64,000 nucleotides of DNA from positions 558,001-622,000 of the forward strand of contig NZ_CP047030.1 of assembly GCF_009796825.1 (NCBI RefSeq). The letters are read 5' to 3'. Under the pieces are notes generated by a model that worked only from the letters and a program-made list of their open reading frames with translations, had not been told where the DNA came from and made no database searches. The stretch comes from Algibacter sp. L3A6 (lineage in GTDB: Bacteria > Bacteroidota > Bacteroidia > Flavobacteriales > Flavobacteriaceae). This document shows, piece after piece, positions 8,987 to 18,004 of this stretch (its first letter is position 1; each line of letters begins with the position of its first letter). Made by a program: the position numbers and the translations under genes.

Positions 8987-10630
8987 TTAATAATTTGGGT
9001 TTTGAGTCATTGTTTCTGGAGAAATCTCTATTTCCTTAATTGGAATTGGACGTAATAAATGTTTTGAAGCATCGAATGCGCCATGATCAGCATAATGCGG
9101 ATTATTAGTAAGTTTCTCTTCTAATTTACCCATACGTTTTAGTACTGCCCATCGGTTAGACTCACCAATTAATTCTAAAGCGCGTTCTACTAAAATATTA
9201 TCTAAATCTACTGTTGTGTAATGATCTGCAACACCTGTAGCACGCTCTCTTACTCTATTTAAATGAAATAAAGCTTGGGTTGTGTTTCCGGCACCTAAAA
9301 AGGCTTCGGCTGCTATAAGATGTGTTTCTGCTATTCTAAAAATAAAGGTATCTCTAGCCCCACTAGTTTCTGCTGCAAAAATTTCATCATCAAACTTTTT
9401 CATGATTGGAAAATTGATAAATGAAGGATTTAAAGAATACTTATAGTTTACACCATCAATATCTGCAGGAACTCCAAATAAATACTGATCTGGTTGATAT
9501 ACCCAGTAACGATCTAAACGATCTTTAAGTTCGTCAATATCTAAAGTGTTTTTAGGAAAATAAACTAAAGTATCTCCAGGATTAATAACATCATCTGCAA
9601 GACCACTTGCTTCATCGGCCATAATAGTTCTATGGATTGTTACATTTTCTCTACTATCATTATCCTCAAATAAAGAATAAAAATATGGTGTTGGCATTAA
9701 ACTGTTACCCTTTGTACCATAAGGATTTGCACGACTTACTCCTGGCAAATCGAACACTTGATACATAAAAAGAGAATGTTTGTTATTATTACTATCTTCT
9801 GAAATACCTGTGTCACTCCATTGTCCTGCAAAAAGAATTTCATCATTTACTTGATTATCATAAGCAAAAACCTCTTCAAAAGACTGACTTCTAATATCGT
9901 AAGAACCAATAGCTGCAACTGCTAAATCGGCAGCTGTTTGAAAATCTGTACTTTCGCTAAAATCTGAATATGCACGCGTTAAATATACTTCTGATAAAAC
10001 ATGTTGTGCCGCTCTTTTAGAAAAACGTCCAGTATCAGGGTTATCGACTAAGTCTGGTATTGAAGCCTCTAATTCTTCAATTATTAAAGTATAAGTTTCC
10101 TGCTCTGTCGATCTCGTATAATCGTTACGAATACTTTGTGGCTCATCTAAATCTAAAACAACTCCACCATATTGTTGCGCCAAATTAAAGAAGGCTAACG
10201 CTCTTAAAGCTCGTGCTTGAGCTATACCATAAGCTTTTTCACCTAATTTAGCATCACTCCAATTTATTTGAGTTTCATATCGATTAATAGCCGTATTAGC
10301 TTTAGAAATCACATCGTAGTTTGCACTCCAAACCCCATTGGTTTGCGGCGCGTTAAAACCGACATAATCATTAGTACTTGAAGTCGAAAAAATTTCTCCT
10401 TGAGTTGTAAAAATATCGGTTCCCTCAAATTTATAACCATAATCTTGATAAACTGATCTTGTGGAGGTATAAAGTCCAACTATTAATTGATCTGCAGTAC
10501 TTTCATCAATAAAGTTCTCACTTGTTATTTGTGTGTATATATCTTCTTCTATAAAGTCGTTACAAGCACTAAGCAAAAGCGACCCACCTAATATAAGTGC
10601 AAAGTATTTTATATTTTTTATTGTTTTCAT
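8987..10630 (-). CDS. SusD/RagB family glycan-binding outer-membrane lipoprotein
   Basis: The 547-residue protein has a lipobox (SLLLSACND, Cys near residue 23) and the typical SusD layout. An N-terminal TPR-like helical part contains KAYGIAQARALRALAFFNLAQQYGGV, and the C-terminus carries FRIAETHLIAAEAFLGAGNTTQALFHLNRVRERA and LVERALELIGESNRWAVLKRMG. SusD proteins form the lid on the partner SusC channel and bind the oligosaccharide at the cell surface. The partner susC gene is directly upstream, 18 bases away. The length is usual for the family. Confidence 0.95.
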   Translation of the reverse strand: MKTIKNIKYFALILGGSLLLSACNDFIEEDIYTQITSENFIDESTADQLIVGLYTSTRSVYQDYGYKFEGTDIFTTQGEIFSTSSTNDYVGFNAPQTNGVWSANYDVISKANTAINRYETQINWSDAKLGEKAYGIAQARALRALAFFNLAQQYGGVVLDLDEPQSIRNDYTRSTEQETYTLIIEELEASIPDLVDNPDTGRFSKRAAQHVLSEVYLTRAYSDFSESTDFQTAADLAVAAIGSYDIRSQSFEEVFAYDNQVNDEILFAGQWSDTGISEDSNNNKHSLFMYQVFDLPGVSRANPYGTKGNSLMPTPYFYSLFEDNDSRENVTIHRTIMADEASGLADDVINPGDTLVYFPKNTLDIDELKDRLDRYWVYQPDQYLFGVPADIDGVNYKYSLNPSFINFPIMKKFDDEIFAAETSGARDTFIFRIAETHLIAAEAFLGAGNTTQALFHLNRVRERATGVADHYTTVDLDNILVERALELIGESNRWAVLKRMGKLEEKLTNNPHYADHGAFDASKHLLRPIPIKEIEISPETMTQNPNY

Positions 10631-10648
10631 CTTTAATAAAATTTTAAA

Positions 10649-13600
10649 TTAGTAAGATAACTTAAGTCCGAATAATATCGTTTTTGTTAAATAACCTGAA
10701 TTATAAGAATTCTGTAATCCTGTTTCAGGATCTGGACCTTTATAATCTGTGAACACAAATGGGTTTTGTATATCTAAAGTTAATCTTAAACTAGACATTC
10801 TTAATTTTTCTAAAACATCATCAGTGAACTGATAGCCTAAACCGATATTACCGATTTTCACAAAACTTAAATCTTCGTAATACCATTCACCTGGGTGACC
10901 ATATTCTGGCGCAGGATACTTAGCATCTGTATTATTAGGAGTCCAATAATCTAATTTTATCTTGTTAAATGTAGCATCATCGCCATTATACGGAGCAAAG
11001 TGAGAGTAAAACTCTGAGTGACCGAAAGAACCTTGTCTTGTATAAACCTGTACAGATAAGTCTAAGTTTTTATAAGTAAAGGTGTTCGTCATACCTCCAA
11101 TCCAATCTGGAGATACTTGACCTAAAACCATTTTATCTTCAGCACCAATAGTACCACTATTATCAACATCTCTATATTTATATTGACCAGGAAAAGCACC
11201 ATACACTGCAGCTGCTGCTGCTTCGTCTAATTGCCAAATACCATCTACTTGGTAGCTATAAATAGCATCTACAGGTTGGCCAACCTCAAGCACGCCATGA
11301 GTTCCGTAAGTTTCTTTATCTAAATCACCATCTAGCTCAAGGATCTGATTTTTATTTTTTGCAAAATTGATACTTGTAGACCATTTAAAATCTTTAGTTT
11401 TAACATTAACCGTATTTAAAGTAATCTCAATACCTTTGTTCTCTACCGAACCAAAATTTCCGGTTGCTGTTGAATACCCTGTAATATTCGATAATGTTTT
11501 ATCTAATATAGCATCTATTGTTTTCTTTCTATAAAGCTCTAAACCTAAGGTTATTCTATTTTGTAAAACGCCTAAATTTAAACCTATATTCACCTCTTTA
11601 GAACGCTCCCATGTTAATTGATAGTTAGGTAAACCTGCTACATTAACACCATTAGTGTGCGTGTCTCCAAATACATAATCTGATCCTGATAAAAAGGCTA
11701 ATGAGCTATATGAGCTTACCGGGCTATCATTACCAGATTCACCATAACTTAAACGCATTTTTAAATTACTTAACCAATCTACGTCTTGTAAAAACTCTTC
11801 ATCACCAGCTTTCCATGCAAATGCTGCCGATGGGAAAAACGCCCATTTATTATTAACTGCTAATTTTGAAGACCCATCATAACGACCAGTGAAAGTAAAT
11901 AAATACTTGTCGGCAATACTATAATTTAAACGACCTGCAAATGATGATAAAGTTTCTTTTCTATAGTTAGTATCGTAATCTCTAACATCTAATCCTGCTG
12001 CTGTATTATAAAATGAGTAAGAATCGGTATCAAAATCTCGTGTTTCAATATTACTCCACTCTAATTGATTGTAGTATACAGAAGAAATTAATGTTGCTTT
12101 TAAGTTTTGAGTTTCTGTTATGTCGAAATCAAAATTTACAATGTTATCCCATGTATAAGATGTTTTAAAAGAAGAATCATAATGAGATTGTATTCTGGCA
12201 GGTTCATTTCTTGCAGCTTTTGTATACAGACCTCTATATTCACCAAATCTAGTATTCTTAATATTTGGAGCAAATTGTGTTTTAAAACTTAACCATTCTG
12301 TTGGTGCGTAATTTAAAAATACATTAGCAATTACATCTAAAGACTTCGTATTCGTTTTCCAAGCACCTTGCGCATCGTAGTAAGGATTCGTAAAACGTCC
12401 ATCTTGATCGTCTGGAAACAAAATTACATTTCCATCAGGATCGAAAGAATTAACTGTTGGAGCTAAACGCAATGTACTTCTAAATAATTCTCTACTTCCT
12501 TCTTCTCTTTCAGATAAAGCTAAATATGCTTTTACACCTGCTGTAAATTGATCAGATACTTTTTTAGTTATAGACGCACTCAAGTTGTAACGATCGTAAC
12601 CTTCTATACCTACAACACCTTCATCACTTAAATACCCTATAGAACCGCTATAAGTTAAACCATTTTCACCACCAGACATACCTAAATTATGACTTGTTTG
12701 TATTCCCGCATGGCGGTAATCTCCAGCCCAATCTGTATATCTACCATTTGCAGCATTACTTGCTTCTTCATTGGTAGTTCTTAATTCTCTGCTTAAATCT
12801 ACAGCAACATTATTATAATCTTCGACTGTTGGAACATTTCCGTTTTGAAAAAGACCTTTCCAAGCAGTACTTCTTAATGCTTTATCAACAAAATCTACAT
12901 ACTCATCACCATTATACATATCAGGCACATTAGTTGCAGAACGTACACCTAAAGTAGCCTCGTAAGTAAATACAGTTTTTCCTTCGATACCATTTTTAGT
13001 TGTAATAATCACAACACCATTAGCACCTCTTGCACCATATATTGCTGTTGCAGAAGCATCCTTTAAAACATCCATTTGTTGAATATCGGCTGGATTTAAA
13101 ATATTAATATCATCGAAAAAGATACCATCTACTACATATAAAGGCTTAGAAAGATCATCTGCAGCACTATCACTAACACCATCACGACCTCCATCGGTAT
13201 TTTTAATTACTGTATTCCCTCTAATATCAATAGATAATGGAGCTCCTGGCTTGTTACTTAAAGTTCTAACATCTACACCCGCAATTCTACCTTGCATGGC
13301 CTGACCAATATCTGTTTTCTTTTGCTCTGTAAGCGCTTTAGTATCTAAAGACTCAACAGCTCCCGTTAAATCGGTACGTTTTACAGATCCATATCCAATA
13401 ACAACTACTTCATCAAGTTGAGCAGCGTCTTCTTCTAACTTCACATTTAATGATCCTTGTCCTTTATAAGTAAGTTCTTTTGTTACAAACCCAATAAAAG
13501 AGAAAGTAATTACATCTCCACTTTTCGCATTAAGTTGAAAATTCCCATCGAAATCTGTGGCGGCTCCATTCGATGTTCCTTTTATAATGACGTTCACTCC

Positions 13601-13714
13601 CGGAATAGGCACATTTTGACCATCGGTTACTACGCCTGACACTTTTGATTGCGACCAAGAGGCACTCGCATAACCTATCAATAAGGTTACTAATAAGAGT
13701 TTTAGTTTTTCCAT
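10649..13714 (-). CDS. SusC/RagA family TonB-linked outer-membrane transporter
   Basis: This 1021-residue protein has a signal peptide followed by a carboxypeptidase-D-like regulatory domain (VSGVVTDGQNVPIPGVNVIIKG, residues about 25-100). The plug domain begins at LDEVVVIGYGSVKRTDLTGAVESL, and GANGVVIITTKNG is a family landmark. A long beta-barrel ends in an aromatic residue (LFGLKLSY). No N-terminal STN signalling domain is present, so it is not the type that signals directly to an anti-sigma factor. It imports oligosaccharides across the outer membrane using TonB energy. It heads the minus-strand PUL operon; 247 bases separate it from the divergent DUF1080 gene. Confidence 0.96.
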   Translation of the reverse strand: MEKLKLLLVTLLIGYASASWSQSKVSGVVTDGQNVPIPGVNVIIKGTSNGAATDFDGNFQLNAKSGDVITFSFIGFVTKELTYKGQGSLNVKLEEDAAQLDEVVVIGYGSVKRTDLTGAVESLDTKALTEQKKTDIGQAMQGRIAGVDVRTLSNKPGAPLSIDIRGNTVIKNTDGGRDGVSDSAADDLSKPLYVVDGIFFDDINILNPADIQQMDVLKDASATAIYGARGANGVVIITTKNGIEGKTVFTYEATLGVRSATNVPDMYNGDEYVDFVDKALRSTAWKGLFQNGNVPTVEDYNNVAVDLSRELRTTNEEASNAANGRYTDWAGDYRHAGIQTSHNLGMSGGENGLTYSGSIGYLSDEGVVGIEGYDRYNLSASITKKVSDQFTAGVKAYLALSEREEGSRELFRSTLRLAPTVNSFDPDGNVILFPDDQDGRFTNPYYDAQGAWKTNTKSLDVIANVFLNYAPTEWLSFKTQFAPNIKNTRFGEYRGLYTKAARNEPARIQSHYDSSFKTSYTWDNIVNFDFDITETQNLKATLISSVYYNQLEWSNIETRDFDTDSYSFYNTAAGLDVRDYDTNYRKETLSSFAGRLNYSIADKYLFTFTGRYDGSSKLAVNNKWAFFPSAAFAWKAGDEEFLQDVDWLSNLKMRLSYGESGNDSPVSSYSSLAFLSGSDYVFGDTHTNGVNVAGLPNYQLTWERSKEVNIGLNLGVLQNRITLGLELYRKKTIDAILDKTLSNITGYSTATGNFGSVENKGIEITLNTVNVKTKDFKWSTSINFAKNKNQILELDGDLDKETYGTHGVLEVGQPVDAIYSYQVDGIWQLDEAAAAAVYGAFPGQYKYRDVDNSGTIGAEDKMVLGQVSPDWIGGMTNTFTYKNLDLSVQVYTRQGSFGHSEFYSHFAPYNGDDATFNKIKLDYWTPNNTDAKYPAPEYGHPGEWYYEDLSFVKIGNIGLGYQFTDDVLEKLRMSSLRLTLDIQNPFVFTDYKGPDPETGLQNSYNSGYLTKTILFGLKLSY

Positions 13715-13961
13715 ATTATTATTTAGTATTAGTTATACCGCTAATTTATAGTTAAACATTTGTTAATAGATGGACTTATTGATCCAAATTATGGATACAA
13801 TCATCAAATAAAAAAGAAGTTAAAACTTAACAATCCCAATATATACGGGAGACAAAACATGTTTTAATATGGTCAATTCGTCCATTAGGCTGAATAAAGT
13901 GTCCATTTAACATTAATGAAAAAAAGGTATCTTAGTAGAATAATAACCAAGCTTAATTAAA

Positions 13962-15338
13962 ATGAAAAAGACCCTTTTTTATAGCAAAGTATTTCTTGTT
14001 GCTATAGTATCTGTATTATTTAGTTGTAAAGAAACGCCAAAAGACACCACACCTTGGCAACCCTTATTTGATGGAGAAACCCTTAACGGCTGGCATCAAT
14101 TAGGAGGTACAGCAACATATACAGTTCGCGACCAAACTATTGTTGGAACTACGGTACATAACACGCCAAATTCTTTTTTAACTTCAGATAAAATGTATGG
14201 AGATTTTATTCTTGAATTGGATTACAAAGTAGATTCTACAATGAATTCTGGAATTCAAATTAGAAGTAATAGCATACCTACTTATAGAGACGGACGCGTT
14301 CATGGCTATCAAGTTGAAATCGATCCTTCTAAAAGAGCTTGGAGTGCTGGTATTTACGACGAGTCTCGTCGTGGCTGGTTAAACAATATGGAAAACAACC
14401 CTGAAGCTCAAAAAGCTTTCAAACAAAACGACTGGAATCACTACCGTATTGAAGCTATTGGTGATACTTTAAAAACATGGATAAACGATGTTCCTGCATC
14501 TTATTTAATAGATGATAAAACAGCAAGCGGATTTATTTGCTTACAAGTACATGGCATTCATGCTGATAAAAAGGAAGGCACAGAAATTGTTTGGAAAAAC
14601 ATTAAAATATTAACTGATAACCTTAGTGAGTATTCTAAAAAATCTTCTCTAGAACCTATTGTTACTAAAAACAAACTAACTATAGATGAAAAGAAAAAAG
14701 GATGGAAATTACTTTGGGATGGAAAAACTACTAACGGATGGCGCGGTGCCAAACTTGAAGAATTTCCTGAAAATGGTTGGCAAATTGAAGATGGCGTTTT
14801 AAGTGTATTATCTTCTGGAGGTGCCGAATCTAATGCTGGTGGCGATATTGTAACCACAGAACAATTTGGGGATTTTGAATTAACAGTAGATTTTAAATTA
14901 ACACCTGGTGCAAACAGTGGTATTAAATATTATGTAGACACTAACATGAATAAAGGTGCAGGTTCTTCAATTGGTTTAGAATATCAAATTTTAGACGATG
15001 CTTTACATCCTGATGCTAAATTAGGCAATCATGATGGTAGTAGAACCGTAAGTTCTTTATACGATTTAATTCAAGCAGACGTAAACAAACCTATTCACGC
15101 AATTGGCGAATGGAATACAGCATATATTATTTCTAAAAACAACCACGTAGAACATTGGTTAAACGGAACAAAGGTTTTAGAATACGAAAGAAAAAGCGAT
15201 GACTACAAAAAGTTAGTATCGGAAAGTAAATATGCCAAATGGCCTAATTTTGGCGAGTTAGATAAAGGAGAAATATTACTTCAGGATCACGGAGATTTAG
15301 TATCCTTTAAAAATGTAAAAATTCGTCCTATCAACTAA
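13962..15338 (+). CDS. Tandem DUF1080 (3-keto-glycoside hydrolase-like) lipoprotein
   Basis: The product has 458 residues and a lipobox (SVLFSCKE). It holds two copies of the DUF1080 / 3-keto-disaccharide hydrolase fold: one from about residue 31 (PWQPLFDGETLNGWHQLGG) to 215, the second from about 245 (GWKLLWDGKTTNGWRG) to the end (SFKNVKIRPIN). DUF1080 proteins are concanavalin-like jelly rolls. Some are known to cleave glycosides whose C3 hydroxyl has been oxidised to a ketone. The next two genes encode Gfo/Idh oxidoreductases that could carry out that oxidation, which supports the assignment. The gene starts the plus-strand arm, divergent from susC. Which of the two domains is catalytic cannot be read by eye. 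Confidence 0.85.
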   Translation: MKKTLFYSKVFLVAIVSVLFSCKETPKDTTPWQPLFDGETLNGWHQLGGTATYTVRDQTIVGTTVHNTPNSFLTSDKMYGDFILELDYKVDSTMNSGIQIRSNSIPTYRDGRVHGYQVEIDPSKRAWSAGIYDESRRGWLNNMENNPEAQKAFKQNDWNHYRIEAIGDTLKTWINDVPASYLIDDKTASGFICLQVHGIHADKKEGTEIVWKNIKILTDNLSEYSKKSSLEPIVTKNKLTIDEKKKGWKLLWDGKTTNGWRGAKLEEFPENGWQIEDGVLSVLSSGGAESNAGGDIVTTEQFGDFELTVDFKLTPGANSGIKYYVDTNMNKGAGSSIGLEYQILDDALHPDAKLGNHDGSRTVSSLYDLIQADVNKPIHAIGEWNTAYIISKNNHVEHWLNGTKVLEYERKSDDYKKLVSESKYAKWPNFGELDKGEILLQDHGDLVSFKNVKIRPIN

Positions 15339-15363
15339 ATTTAAACCACCACAACAAAACATT

Positions 15364-16713
15364 ATGAGTTCTAATAGAAGAGATTTCTTAAAAAAAACAG
15401 CTTTAGGTGCCGTTGGAGTAACATTGGCCTCTAACAGTATAAATGCCATGTCGGCAAAAAGTTATTCAAAAATCATTGGTTCTAACGACCGTATCAATGT
15501 AGCGATACAAGGTTTAGGCCGTCGCTATGGCGCATACATGTCTGCCATTGCAGATAAAAATAATAATATTGAGTTGAGCTATTTATGCGATGTCATGAAA
15601 AGCCAACGTGATAAAGCAGCCATTGAAGTATCAAAAAAACTAGGTAAAACACCTAAATTAGAAAACGACATTCGTAAAATTCTAAACGATAAAGATGTAG
15701 ATGCTGTTTTTATGGCCACTCCAGATCACTGGCACGCACCTGGTGCTTGTATGGCTATGCAAGCAGGTAAAGATGTTTACTTAGAAAAGCCTTGTAGTCA
15801 CAACCCAAAAGAGGGTGAGTTACTTGTTGCTTATCAGCAAAAATATAATAAAATTGTGCAAATGGGGAACCAACAACGTTCGTCTTCACAATCACAAGAA
15901 GTCATAAAAGCCATTCACGAAGGTGTTATTGGCGATGTGTATAATGCCATTGCTTTTTACACAAGTAAACGTGGGCCAGTACCTCATCAGAAAAAAACGG
16001 CTCCACCAGAAGGTTTAGACTGGGATTTATTTCAAGGTCCAGCACCAAGAAGAGAGTATACAGATGATACGTGGAACTACAACTGGCACTGGTACGGTTG
16101 GGATTATGGAACTGCAGAAATGGGAAATAATGCCACACACGAACTAGATATTGCACGTTGGGCACTAGATGTTAAGTACCCAGAGCATGTAGATGTAAAA
16201 TCTGGTAAATTCCATTATAAAGATGATGGTTGGGAAATGTACGACACTATGGAAGCTACATTTCGTTTCGCTGGCAATCGTTCTATTCAATGGGATGGCC
16301 GCAGTAGAAATGGTTACGACAAATACGGCGCAGGTCGAGGTACACTAGTTTACGGTTCTAACGGTTCTGCTTTTATAGATCGTGATGGTTATAAACTATT
16401 TGATATCAAAGGAAAAGAGCAAAAAAACAATATTGTAACAGGTATAGAAGATGGAAACGCACTAGGTGGTGGTGGACAACTTTCTAAAGCACATACGGTT
16501 AACTTTTTTGATGCCATTAGAGGTAAAGCCCCATTAACATCACCTATAGAGCAAGGCGCTATTAGCCAGATGTTAACGCACTATGCAAATATTGCACATA
16601 GAATTGATGATGCTTTTGAAGTTGATGAAACTACCGGACGTATTTATAATAGAGAAGCTATGAAACTTTGGTCTAGAACTTACGAACCAGGTTGGGATAT
16701 TAAACCAGTTTAA
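15364..16713 (+). CDS. Gfo/Idh/MocA family oxidoreductase, Tat-exported
   Basis: The 449-residue protein opens with a twin-arginine signal (SSNRRDFLKKTALGAVGV), so it is folded with its NAD(P) cofactor before export to the periplasm. The Rossmann domain begins at INVAIQGLGRRYG. MATPDHWHAPGACMA and YLEKPCSHN (the EKP motif, near residue 142) are family landmarks, and GTAEMGNNATHELDIARWAL lies in the substrate-binding half. It likely oxidises a sugar hydroxyl, possibly C3, to give the keto-sugar used by the DUF1080 protein encoded 25 bases upstream. The role as glycoside 3-dehydrogenase is inferred from family and context. Confidence 0.9.
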   Translation: MSSNRRDFLKKTALGAVGVTLASNSINAMSAKSYSKIIGSNDRINVAIQGLGRRYGAYMSAIADKNNNIELSYLCDVMKSQRDKAAIEVSKKLGKTPKLENDIRKILNDKDVDAVFMATPDHWHAPGACMAMQAGKDVYLEKPCSHNPKEGELLVAYQQKYNKIVQMGNQQRSSSQSQEVIKAIHEGVIGDVYNAIAFYTSKRGPVPHQKKTAPPEGLDWDLFQGPAPRREYTDDTWNYNWHWYGWDYGTAEMGNNATHELDIARWALDVKYPEHVDVKSGKFHYKDDGWEMYDTMEATFRFAGNRSIQWDGRSRNGYDKYGAGRGTLVYGSNGSAFIDRDGYKLFDIKGKEQKNNIVTGIEDGNALGGGGQLSKAHTVNFFDAIRGKAPLTSPIEQGAISQMLTHYANIAHRIDDAFEVDETTGRIYNREAMKLWSRTYEPGWDIKPV

Positions 16714-16724
16714 TTAAAAAAATA

Positions 16725-16752
16725 AAACCTCGGGATTCATGTCTCGAGGTTT
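16725..16752 (+). terminator. Intercistronic hairpin between the two Gfo/Idh genes
   Basis: AAACCTCG (16725-16732) pairs with CGAGGTTT (16745-16752) around a 12-base loop. It lies just after the first oxidoreductase stop. The T tract after the stem is weak (TTTCTGC), so it may only attenuate transcription or stabilise the upstream mRNA. Confidence 0.5.
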
Positions 16753-16801
16753 CTGCTTAAATTACCATTCCTGTGAAAACAGGAATTAAAAAAATATTGA
16801 A

Positions 16802-18004
16802 ATGAAAAGAAGAGATTTTATAATCAAAGGTGCAATGGCTTCTGCTGCAGTTACTACCTCGGCCGCAGCAATGACCAATGTATTTGATTTTAAACACGCA
16901 AACGACACTTTAAACATAGGGATTATTGGCACCGGAGATCGAGGCACTGGTCTTTCGGCTAACATTAATTCTATCAAGAATTTTAATATCCTTGGCTGCT
17001 GTGACACCTTGCCTTTTAGATTAGAAAATGGTTTAAAAGCTGCAAAAGGAATAGCTAAGGGTTACACCGATTATCGTAAACTTTTAGATAACAAAGATAT
17101 TGATGCTATTTTGGTTTCTACTCCATTTAGCACACATTCCAAAATTGCTATGGATGCTTTAGATGCGGGCAAACATGTGTATTGCGAGAAAACCATGGCC
17201 AAAGGTTTTGGAGGCATTCAAGATTTGGTTAATAAAGTCGATCAATCCAATCACGTATTTCAAACGGGACATCAATACCACAGCTCTAGACTTTACACCC
17301 ATGTTGTAGATTTAATAAAAGCAGGTAAAATAGGAAAGGTTTCTGCTTTTGAATGCCAATGGAACCGACACGGAAACTGGAGACGCCCTGTACCAAGTCC
17401 AGAATTAGAAAAACAAATTAACTGGCGTATGTATCGCGAGTTTTCTGGTGGTTTAGTAGCCGAGCTCTGCTCGCATCAAATAGATTTCGCTAACTGGGTT
17501 TTAGGTGAAACACCAAACCAAGTTATGGGTACTGGTGGTGTAGATTACTATAAAGATGGTAGAGAAACTTACGATAATATTCATTTAATATATAATTACC
17601 CAAGCGGTGTAAAAGCTAAATTTACTTGCCTTACCAGCAATGCTAAAGATGGTTACCAAATAAAAGTAATGGGCGATAAAGGCACCATTATTTTAAGCTA
17701 CACCAAAGCATGGTTTTTCCCAGAAGGTGGTAAGAAAAAAGAATTAGGTATTGTAGATGGCGTATCTGGCGCAACTGTAAAATGGGAAAAAGGATTAGGA
17801 ATTCCTATTACTGTAGATCATAAAGAGCCTAGTTTACAAGCTTTAATCGATTTTAAATATAGTATTACAAACAACAGCAAACCTATTTCAGATATTAAAA
17901 CAGGTGCCAATACGGCTATTTGCGTTCAAATGGGCTTAGAAGCCATGTACACCAATTCAATTGTTAAACAAGAAAACTTTAAAGATTTCAAATTTTATGA
18001 ATAA
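16802..18004 (+). CDS. Gfo/Idh/MocA family oxidoreductase, Tat-exported, second copy
   Basis: This 400-residue protein has a twin-arginine leader (KRRDFIIKGAMASAAVTT). The Rossmann fold starts at LNIGIIGTGDRGTG. The EKP motif is changed to EKT in YCEKTMAKGFGG, and the Lys is retained. SGGLVAELCSHQIDFANWVLG holds the His expected in the catalytic region. It is distinct from the upstream oxidoreductase and may act on a different sugar or in the reverse direction (re-reduction of a keto-sugar). Its stop overlaps the start of the following rhamnosidase gene by 8 bases, so the two are translationally coupled. Confidence 0.88.
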   Translation: MKRRDFIIKGAMASAAVTTSAAAMTNVFDFKHANDTLNIGIIGTGDRGTGLSANINSIKNFNILGCCDTLPFRLENGLKAAKGIAKGYTDYRKLLDNKDIDAILVSTPFSTHSKIAMDALDAGKHVYCEKTMAKGFGGIQDLVNKVDQSNHVFQTGHQYHSSRLYTHVVDLIKAGKIGKVSAFECQWNRHGNWRRPVPSPELEKQINWRMYREFSGGLVAELCSHQIDFANWVLGETPNQVMGTGGVDYYKDGRETYDNIHLIYNYPSGVKAKFTCLTSNAKDGYQIKVMGDKGTIILSYTKAWFFPEGGKKKELGIVDGVSGATVKWEKGLGIPITVDHKEPSLQALIDFKYSITNNSKPISDIKTGANTAICVQMGLEAMYTNSIVKQENFKDFKFYE

